40,287 bases of DNA from Gymnopilus junonius (lineage: Eukaryota; Basidiomycota; Agaricomycetes; Agaricales; Galerinaceae), in the NCBI GenBank assembly GCA_015501075.1, contig JADNYJ010000298.1, positions 1 to 40,287 on the forward strand. The letters are read 5' to 3'. Of this stretch, positions 22,996 through 30,699 are shown piece after piece. Made by a program: the position numbers and the translations under genes. The notes below the pieces were generated by a model. It made no database searches. It was not told the origin of the DNA and worked only from the letters and a program-made list of their open reading frames with translations. Position 1 is the stretch's first letter. Every line of letters starts with the position of its first letter.

Positions 22996-23793
22996 CTAAC
23001 ATGAATTGTTTTTCTTGGAGCTGACCCTCCTAATCTGCTTTAACCTGAGAGCCATTCTTTGCAAGACCTTTTGTCTTGCCACCTCAGCTTTTGCCTGCCT
23101 TTTCAATGAGATGTGCCTTGACTTTGACTTTGCCTTTGCCGCCTTCACTGCCTTCAGCTTCTGTAGCAGCCTTATCTTCAGAAGGTCGATTGCTAGAGGT
23201 CATGAATTGGACTAAGCAGGGAGGAGGAGTCTGGACAGCTGGAGGAGTGATAGGGACTGGGATGGGACTGGGCGGTCTGGATGATGAATCAGAAATGATT
23301 ATGACATGGTGATCTAGTAGTACAGCTCAGACATATTTCAGAATCATGCAAAGAACCAGTTGTGCACCTTGCGTCTCTTCATGATTACTCTTGACATTGA
23401 CTAGTACCTCGTCATCAGAGCCATAGTAGATAGAAGATGAGTAGATTATATGGGGTGTGGGCGAAAGTTTGGGATGGGCTAAAAGACAGAATGAGCATAG
23501 CTGGGTTTGTGGGCATACCAGAGACTTACTTTATACCCTGGATAGGTGTCTCTATTCCGGGATCATAGGTATTCTTGAGAATTGGGGTAGTGCCACCTCC
23601 GCGGTGACATCGATCCCCACTCATCTTCATGAGAGATGGCGGAGCGGCGAGAAACCAGCAGAGTAGGGACTGGAGCATCTGGCAGACATACAGAGCCGAT
23701 GTCTTTGAAGAATGTGACTGGTCGGAATTGGAGGGAGAATGTAGGCAGGGGTGCAAGTTGCTGGATAGTGATGTTGGTCAAGATCTTCAACAA
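22996..23793 (-). pseudogene. Unrecognised multi-exon gene ending in a Lys/Arg-rich helix
   Basis: The family is not recognised. Exon-like pieces on the minus strand are LPTFSLQFRPVTFFKDIG ... WGSMSPRRWHYPNSQEYL (interrupted by TGA near 23575) followed by SRNRDTYPGYK at a GTAAGT donor. Next come YYGSDDEVLVNVKSNHEETQ before another intron, PPSPIPVPITPPAVQTPPP, and an alternating Lys-rich end: GKGKVKVKAHLIEKAG, then after a one-base shift AEVARQKVLQRMALRLKQIR and a stop at 22996. The end looks like a basic amphipathic helix. The gene lies head-to-tail upstream of the Plavaka transposase on the same strand and could be a second gene of that element, but this is inference. Confidence 0.4.
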
Positions 23794-24320
23794 GAGATAC
23801 CTTGTGGGAAAGTAGAAACAGAAATGCTGTTTTACCTTTCCACTTTCTCAGATGGAAAGAATCAACAAACAAGACGCGAGCGCGTTGAAAGTGAGAGGAT
23901 GTCACGTGGATGTCAAATGATCGTGTATTATCAAAACTTGAAAAACATGTCAATCAGTGAGACTGTGAGGTAAAAGAAGGCAGAGACGCCAGCTTTCAGC
24001 CATTGGAGGAGGACAAACAAAGCAAACATGATGACGAAATGTGATTTTGGGCCATGAAGGGCAGGAGAAGAACAAGTGCGGCAAAGGTGAAAGATGAATC
24101 AGGACATGCAAAGAGATCCGTGATGAATCATGAGGCAAGGTCCACCAACCGGCTTGCTGATGAGCCAGAAGAAGCGGGTGAGGTGGCATTGGAATATGTC
24201 GGTGACGGGGTCTCAGGTGTGTTGGGATCTCAAGGGGTCTTCATGAGGGTTCCTGGAGGAAAGAGCCATGGCCGGAGAAACCTGGCACCGGACTTGACTT
24301 TTCTACGTTGAAAGGCATGT
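23794..24320 (-). other. Spacer with a second, very short cyclin-like piece
   Basis: Mostly without recognisable genes. Around 24071-24100 the minus strand reads SSFTFAALVLL, sharing the 22-bp block AACAAGTGCGGCAAAGGTGA with the cyclin fragment at 24610. It seems to be a partial duplicate of that fragment and degenerates right after. Confidence 0.4.
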
Positions 24321-24650
24321 TCAACTTCGAGAGCTTGGCTTGGGCGGCGTTTTCAAGACAAAGGTGGTGGCATAGTCGGGGTATGAGCGATGTTCCTTGT
24401 CCTCTGCGAAATCCACCTTGATCACGTCCTTGAAGTTTGAGAGTATAGGGTTGTCGACAGTGAGCTCCCAGTCTAGATATATGTGGACATTTCCCTCTCC
24501 ATCTGATTGACTTCCCTCAGCATAAACATGTATCATGTAGGCCAAGATGGAAAGCCGGTGGCCGGATGAACCGAGAGGAGACAGAAAGCGTGCTTTTAGC
24601 CGTTGGAGGAGAACAAGTGCGGCAAAGGTGACAGAGAGTTGTAATTTTGT
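24321..24650 (-). pseudogene. Fragment of a Pcl/G1-type cyclin box
   Basis: Cyclins of this type activate cyclin-dependent kinases such as Pho85 or Cdc28. The minus strand shows the middle of the cyclin N-domain, TKLQLSVTFAALVLLQRLKA followed by GSSGHRLSILAYMIHVY. The part that normally follows (an MIASK..DDTYSNKSW-like stretch) is mostly replaced by a short unrelated run. The sequence then resumes with GNVHIYLDWELTVDNPIL and NFKDVIKVDF, the usual YLEWEL helix and the segment after it. Stop at 24321. The N-terminal part of the cyclin and about 40 residues inside the box are missing, so it cannot be a functional cyclin. Confidence 0.72.
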
Positions 24651-24766
24651 ATGATGAAGGACTTGGGGGCTGGACCATCACCAAATCGTAGAATGGCGAA
24701 GATGAGGAGAAGAGAGGGGGCAGGTCGACGGTTGAGACCGAAGGAGAGGGGAATCCTAGGCCCAGG

Positions 24767-25777
24767 TCATCCAGACCAGGCTCGTCTGTAAATCGCACTC
24801 ATTGCGGATCCGAAGACGGGAGTGGCGTAACAGCAGGTGATAAAATTGCTGATGCTTGCCGTGCGAGCGAGGATGATACCGACGTGGGCGGTGAAGGAGA
24901 TGGTGGCCGATCCAAGGGCGATAGCAGCGAAGGCAACTTGCCGCCACATGCCCGCTGAGGGTGAGCCGTCTCTGTGGGTTCGTGTTCAGTCAGATGACAC
25001 GACGAAAAATCCAGGGGCGATGGTGGTCGCAAAGGGTCCAGTGGCAAGGAATCCATAGTGGGGACGTTGTCACCAAGTGGCGGTAAATGCGAGACATGTG
25101 ATGTCGGTGATGAAAATTCCAAGGGTGGTGGTTGTGAATGACATTTTGTTGGTATGTTGTACAATTGCGGAGGGTATACGAGGTGGTATCGAGTTTCGTA
25201 TCCTTGGTGCTTGTCGTGATGCTCCCAATCTATCGAGGTCGGTGTCGCCGTCGGTAGTGGAGGCAAAAGTTCCAGCGTAGAAATTGCCAGAACTTCATCT
25301 GCATCATCCTCGTCCTCCTCGACTTAACTCAGATGAATCTGGAAAAGGAGGCGATAAAGAAGAAGACAACATTGAAGACGAAAATGACAGGGATAGCACA
25401 CTGCGGTCGTCGTCCAGATCAGTATCACCAACTCTGGGCACATGGACCAGCGGCATCCTAAGTCATCGAGAAAAGTTGAGTATGGCTGTTGTTTGGGGCT
25501 GGTAGGGCTTGGAGGCATGGGACTCGTCAAAAAATGCGTGCAGCGGTGGTTGGAGGCCGCAATACAGCGATAACAGCGACAGACGGAGCCTCGGATCACT
25601 ATCGTGGTTTGTTGAATCGTTGTAGAAAAGTTACGAAGGCTCTCCAAACGGAACCGCGCTAATGATGAGGGTGCCTGCAATGACGAGCACATTCACAGCG
25701 GTGATAATGCTGTATCCCGAGAAATCGGCAGTTGTTGAGGGGGCGTCATCCAAAAACCGAAGTAATGCCAGGGTCAT
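24767..25777 (-). pseudogene. Fragments of a multi-pass membrane protein, family not recognised
   Basis: Two hydrophobic pieces lie on the minus strand. The 5' one (25777-25631) begins MTLALLRFLDDAPST and contains the likely membrane helix YSIITAVNVLVIAGTLIISA. The 3' one (25144-24767) begins MSFTTTTLGIFITDITC, continues after an in-frame TGA (25072-25070) with YGFLATGPFATTIAPGFFVV, and after a second TGA (24988-24986) with WRQVAFAAIALGSATISFTA and VGIILARTASI. Between them is a Ser/Asp-rich hydrophilic stretch. Whether the two pieces come from one gene is unclear. The stops and the missing joins mark it as decayed. Confidence 0.4.
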
Positions 25778-25833
25778 AGATGTCGTATGAAGCTTGCGAA
25801 GTAAGAGCTATCCCTACAAATATAATCTAAAGG

Positions 25834-26100
25834 TCAGCGTTCTGCACCACCACCACTCAGCTCAAGCTGATCAGCACCGCAAAAATTTCCGATGAACCAG
25901 GCCAAAAACATCGCCAAATCGGACTCACGTAGCTGGGTGTCGGATTCAACAATGTTCCATAGTTCAGCAGCAAGAAAGAAGGTATAAATTGCCTGGAGAT
26001 CGTCTAAAGAAAGGCGAGCCACCAGCTGAGGTATCACCACCCCCCATGTCCGACTCCGCGCAGGAGGTGGCAGCTTCTTGGGCCTCAATGGGTCGTGCAC
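25834..26100 (-). other. Open frame of 88 codons, origin unknown
   Basis: The translation contains the helical stretch LDDLQAIYTFFLAAELWNIV. No family was recognised. It lies in the run of gene fragments and may be another captured piece, but composition alone does not prove coding function. Confidence 0.25.
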
Positions 26101-26424
26101 ATGAACTAGCGACGAGCTGAGCCATACTTGTGATCCTGGCTTTGGTGAACGCGAAGTGACGAGCAGAAGGAGCGGCCAATGGCGTCGGCACTGACCACGA
26201 CGAAGTGCGCTCAGCTCCTCACAAACAAAGGAAGTGCGAGCACTGCTGTCGGTCAGGGTGTTACAAGCTTATAAGCCAAGATGACTAGCCAGAGACTGGA
26301 TTAGCCACAGGCAGAAGGGACGAGAGCTTGCAGCCGTCTTTGCAAGAAATTCGTGGCCGTGGTATGGATAGCCTGAAAATGATGTCAGAGGAATCTGAGA
26401 CTCAAGAGAGAAAACATATCATAC

Positions 26425-26992
26425 CGAAACAAGTGCCAAGAGGCAAGCCAGTGTAGTAGAGGCCTCATCACGGTTGGCGTTGTCCGTTGTCAATGAGAGC
26501 ATCAACGGCGGAAGATACTGGCCATTGGCGATACGTTCAAAGAGAGTGCGGTTCTCGGTGATATCAACTGCCTTGCAAGGGTGCTTGGCATACTCCTCAA
26601 AGTAGCCGAAGAACCAGCGGACGGAGTTCTGGTAGTCGTCATGCTTCTGGCATTCCTGTAGAATAAAGCGTAAGTGACGTTTCACAGAGTTCAGAAAATT
26701 TTTGAACGAACCTTCTTTCCGTGGAAGATGAACTGGTCACGACGCTCCTCAGGGAAGTACTCCTCGCTAAGGAAGGTCATGGTGCGGTTGTAAGTGTCGG
26801 AAGCCTTGTCCTTGTGTTGGTGAGGAATACGATCAGGGATTTCATCCTATGAAAACGAAGTCAGACCAAGTCACCGGAATGGAACCTCGCCAACTTACTC
26901 GGAAAGCCCTCATCTTATCCATAACGCCCGCTTCTTCTCCTCAGTCGAATCAGCCTTCCATATATCCTCGGTGTCCTTCGTTTCCGTAACAT
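26425..26992 (-). pseudogene. Three exons of a HAM1-like (DUF5923-type) protein
   Basis: HAM1-like proteins are large fungal proteins of unclear function. Three exons are visible on the minus strand with proper GT-AG junctions. The first (26992-26899) reads TEEKKRA and, after a one-base shift, VMDKMRAFR. The second (26846-26712) reads DEIPDRIPHQHKDKASDTY, then FLSEEYFPEERRDQFIFHGK. The third (26655-26425) reads ECQKHDDYQNSVRWFFGYFE, EYAKH, then NRTLFERIANGQ. These are conserved blocks of the family's N-terminal domain. Everything before and after is absent. The first exon begins with sequence that continues an Spt6 fragment (HI/DVTE), so two unrelated genes appear fused inside one exon. Confidence 0.65.
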
Positions 26993-27041
26993 CTATTGCA
27001 ACATTGAGTCAAGTATTTCTTTGATGGATGACAAGACGCAC

Positions 27042-27706
27042 CAATATGCTGATATAGCTTATCATCAACCTTCCATGTTACTGCCAAGTGATTGATGCCT
27101 TTGGAAGACGGCCGTATGACAACAACTCCACGTTGCCGTTTTTGAGGTATGCCTCTGCTTGAGCAGTGTTGAAATTATGGAAGTTAGGGTGCTTGATAAC
27201 ACGACGAGTGCGGTCGGTCTGAGCGCGCTTCATCCTCGCCAACAGCTCTTGGTCCTTTTCGTGGTGGAACTCATCCCAATTCTCATCCTTTTTGACTTTC
27301 CGGATGAGACTGTCACCTTCTGGAAGATCGCACGGTCTTGCCGATAGGTCGACAAAGTGGTCTTGCTCGAGTTGGAAACCCATACGAATGACGACACCCA
27401 ATATGGTCTGGCCCTTTGCCAGAGAGTTTCGGCCAGAGTGTGGTGATAGTGAAAACACCAACGACAGCATTGTCAGGTTTTCGTCAAGACATGAGGTCTT
27501 TGAATTCATCTATGTTGTCCTGGTCGCGGAGGCTGTCTATCTTTGTGTTCCCGCATGCGAGTAGCTTGAGCTTGTCGGGTGAGGAGCAAGGTTTTGGCGA
27601 CCTTGACTGCGGTTATGGAGAGACAATCGCGGTCGATGAGGGAGAAGACAGAGGGGAGCTTGTGAACTTCGAAGTTGGTGAGGACGAGAGCCCTCATTCC
27701 TCGTCC
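27042..27706 (-). pseudogene. Fragment of transcription elongation factor Spt6 (S1 to SH2 region)
   Basis: Spt6 is a large, essential nuclear histone chaperone that travels with RNA polymerase II. The clearest part is its SH2 region: [18 protein letters not shown], then after a frame change [25 protein letters not shown], ending at a GTGCGT donor (27041). Upstream are VVIRMGFQLEQDHFVDLSAR (S1-like end) and, more weakly, IDSLRDQDNIDEFKDLMS and VVGVFTITTLW, resembling the YqgF-like domain. Spt6 is normally about 1,400-1,600 residues; only a few hundred codons with gaps are here. The following exon (26992) starts DVTE, as in Spt6, then turns HAM1-like. A functional Spt6 must be encoded elsewhere. 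Confidence 0.65.
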
Positions 27707-27801
27707 AGAGACTGAAAACTGGGCCATTAAACTTGCAGAAACGCTCTCTCCGAACCATTACGTCCGTGAGAGTCACCATGTCGACGGCTTCAAGTGCTCG
27801 T

Positions 27802-28643
27802 TCAGAGCGAGAGCCATTGGCGAGAACCAGACCCATGGCGGCGAGCATCCAACTCGCGCCTGTGGCGACGAGCATCCAAACCACACCCGTTGTGAGAATT
27901 GTGGCGAGAGCCCGAGGCATGACGACGGGCATCTAATTCGCGTCTGTGACGGGAACCAGAGCCATGGCGGCGAGCCTCCAATTCACGCCCATTGTGGGAG
28001 TTGTGGTGGGAGCCTGAACCATGGCGGCGAGCATCTAGCTCACATCTGTGACGAGAACCAGAACCGTAGCAGCAAGCCTCCAAGCCGCGCCCATTGTGAG
28101 AGTTGTGGCGGGAACCCGAGCCATGGCGGTGTGTATCTAACTCACGTCGGTGACGAGAGCCAGAACCATGGCGGTGGGCCTCTAAGCCACGTCCATTTTG
28201 GGAGTTGCGACGAGAACCGGAGCCATGACGGCGAGCATCCAATTCGCGTCTGTGGCGAGAACCGGAACCATGTCGGCGGGCTTCCCAATCGCGCCCATTG
28301 TGAGAGTTGTGGCGGGAGCTTGACTCATGGCGGCGAGCATCCAAATCACGCCCGTTGTGAGAGCTGTGGCGACAACCCGAACCGTGGCGACGAGCTTCCA
28401 ACTGCGAGAAGCATGACGGGAACCTGAGCCATGCCTACAAGCTTCAAGGGCACGTCCACTGCGCCACGAATGATGTCGTGAGCGGCCACCTCAACACCCG
28501 GAATAGTGGTCTAAAAATCAACGATGTCAGCATGAACAACAGAGCTGGTTACAGGTGCACAAGACCACTTACGGGGAGAGCATGAGCCGACAAGACGGCA
28601 GCGAGGACGAAGGCGATGAAGCTCGCTCCAGCTCTGCGCGCAT
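27802..28643 (-). CDS. Secreted His/Ser/Gly-rich repeat protein with dibasic spacers
   Basis: No named family is recognised. Exon 1 (28643-28573) encodes a signal peptide: ARRAGASFIAFVLAAVLSAH then ALP, in a frame one base off the ATG at 28643. After a 62-base intron exon 2 starts TTIPGVEVAAHDIIRGAVDV. Then come about six 34-residue repeats of two parts: RRHGSGSRHNSHNGRGLEA and RRHGSGSRHRRELDA. Every repeat carries paired Arg (RR). This layout (signal peptide, spacer, tandem peptides parted by dibasic sites) is that of fungal precursors cut by Kex2-like proteases. Two frame changes separate signal, spacer and repeats, so expression is uncertain. The repeats could equally be a structural wall protein. 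Confidence 0.5.
27846..28420 (-). repeat. 102-bp tandem minisatellite, about 5.6 copies
   Basis: The motif GAGAACCAGARCCATGGCGG (plus strand) recurs at about 27953, 28055 and 28157, exactly 102 bases apart, with further diverged copies on both sides. Each unit consists of two related halves. The period is a multiple of three, and units differ by substitutions far more than by indels. This suggests selection on, or a coding origin of, the array. Confidence 0.85.
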
Positions 28644-30699
28644 CAACGCAGCCAGTTATCTTGTCGATGCTGGCGGCGGCGGAATGGCTGGGTGCCAGGG
28701 ATTCCAAGGGCTGAAGAAACCAAACTACAAATCAGTATGTATTCGACCCAAGTCCACATGATAGAGGTGCGTACTCACCTCGTGCCAAGCTCTAGCTTTG
28801 TCTGGAAGCTCTCTGTCTGCTTGTAGATGGGCGTGAATGTCGTTCGCGGCTCGCCTACGAGTGGGACGGCGCCGCCCTTGCTGCATTCTGTCGATTACGT
28901 GTGCTGCTGGTGACAGTGGGACGGAGCAGCGGAGAAATTGAGGGTCGGAAGGTATTAATGCTGACCTAACAAAGAGACGGTGAGCAGGGCGACCGCCCAC
29001 CCCTTGCCGTGCAGAGATGGGAGAGTCCCAAAACACGACGAGAGCTCAGCTACCGCCCATCGTGTGCGGGTTGTTGAGGATGGACGCGTTGGAAATCACG
29101 CTCACGTCGTGCTCGCGAGGTGGTTGGCTGCTGAGGACGACGACGAATGACGGTGCAGGGTGCGAATCAAGGGCTACAGAAGAGAATTGTTGAGCTGGGG
29201 TGTCTGGGGTGCCGGAAAAGGAGCTTCGAGTCACTAGAAGGGGCTGCTGAAGACAAAGTCGTCGCACAGTGCGAGTCAAAGGGTGTAGGAAAGCGATTTC
29301 GAGCTGTGTGGGTGCTGGTGGCGGCGCTGAATGGGAGGGAGGAGAGGCCGCTAGACTCTGGATGAAAGTGCGGTGGTGCGGAGGGGAAGAAAGACCAACG
29401 TTCCGTCCAACGTCCGGTGGGTAGGTTGGCGAGTTCCGTACTGAGATTGGGAGGTGGAATGATGGCAGCGAGCCGTGCTTGTCAGTGAGCCTGAGTACTT
29501 GAGTGCTTCTCGAAGGCAGGAGGTACTAGTGCGGGGGTGGGGGACGACCGGAGAGCTGTTGGTGCAGGGTGCAGGGTGCCAGTGAAGAGGACGGAGGAAT
29601 GAAGTGATGTTTCCGGGTCCTGTGGTAGTCGTCGTCGCCGCGCGTCGTGGAAAAGAGGAACGGGAGAAGAAAGGGTAGGATGAGGGGGGGAAGAGGACGA
29701 GGACGTCGATCTCACTGTACATGTGTGGACCTGTGGTAGCTGGGTCTGGCTGGACATAGGAAGGTCGATGAGGGTTGCGGCCGAGGCACGACAAAGGTCC
29801 AGATATGGGGTACACGGAGGTAGCTGCTGCTACTGCCCATCTCCGATGAGCAACAAGAATGGCTGCGACAGCTTGCCAAGAGACCGAGTCGACCTCATCT
29901 TCTCATCCAGTCTCCATCGATGCCATCGATCATCTCTATACCTGTACAGTGGGCGGAGTAGGGTCAAAGAAGGTGAGGAGGGGATGGGATGATGGCCGAG
30001 TTGCGATTGCTTGTCAGACTCGTCGTGAGGTGGGGAGGATGTGGATCCACAATCGAGTTGGAGGAGGTCCACAAGAAGGGAGCTGGCTGTAGATAGCTTG
30101 AAATCGAACTCGATGCATGTATGAAGCTGGCGCCGGTGCGCATTGATCACGGTGAATGTAAGGTCGATATGACACCAGATAAGAACTGAGATCCTAAGAT
30201 CAAAGATAGTAAGTGATAAGTCAGTACGTCATACTCGCAGAGGTACCTGATCCTGTGATACTTACCTTGACTATAGACTCACACGACAGAGTTCAAAGAC
30301 TCCCACCGCCATCACCGGCCATCTTGCGGGCCTCCAGGTAACGCGCCACCATACGGTTCGGTTCGTCTTGCGACCGATATCGTCGATTGCGTTGGGAAAG
30401 CGATGGGGATGAGGAGGTGGCTGAGGAGTGGTGCAGAGGCGTTAATCGGTCGTTCAAGGCAGGGTCGAGGCGGGTATGGAGGTGGGAAAGTGCAAACTCG
30501 AAGGTCGATTTGAGTTCGCACTTTCCCAGAGGCAGGTATCAACAATGAGGGTGAGGATCAACAAGCAGACGCGACTTGGACGCGTCCATAGGTTTGCGTG
30601 ACGTTGCACGTGACTGTCGCGTCCTGCAAGTTCGGACTTCGACATCGACCACGTCGCGTCCTCGTGCCCTCCGGACCTCCCACTCTTCTGTCGTCGTCG
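28644..30699. other. Two-kb stretch without a firmly supported gene
   Basis: GC-rich DNA with several overlapping open frames on both strands and no recognised domain. On the minus strand MQQGRRRPTRRRAANDIHAH (start near 28887) runs to a GTGAGT donor near 28780 and could be a 5' exon joined to the secreted repeat protein. The Ser/Pro/Thr-rich minus frame 29351-29815 is probably not coding. The right end should hold the promoter of the TET/JBP-like gene starting at 30700. A strong hairpin lies at 30484-30527. Confidence 0.4.
30484..30527. repeat. Inverted repeat, 16-bp arms and 12-base loop
   Basis: Arm 30484-30499 (GGGAAAGTGCAAACTC) pairs with 30512-30527 (GAGTTCGCACTTTCCC) at 15 of 16 positions, with a 12-base loop between. 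It lies about 170 bases upstream of the ATG of the TET/JBP-like gene. Confidence 0.85.

Noticed and set aside
17740..24000. CACTA-like terminal inverted repeats for the Plavaka element
   Set aside because: Several CACT(A/G) motifs occur on both sides, but no pair with extended inverted similarity and matching short target duplications could be confirmed by eye.
27846..28420. 102-bp repeats considered as a CRISPR array
   Set aside because: There are no unique spacers, the units diverge gradually, the period is a multiple of three, and the context is a eukaryotic multi-exon gene.
27675..28427. Long plus-strand open frame with repeated Cys pairs considered as a zinc-binding gene
   Set aside because: It is the mirror of the minus-strand repeat frame and has no splice or start context. 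The minus strand has a signal peptide and an intron. It is kept only as an observation.
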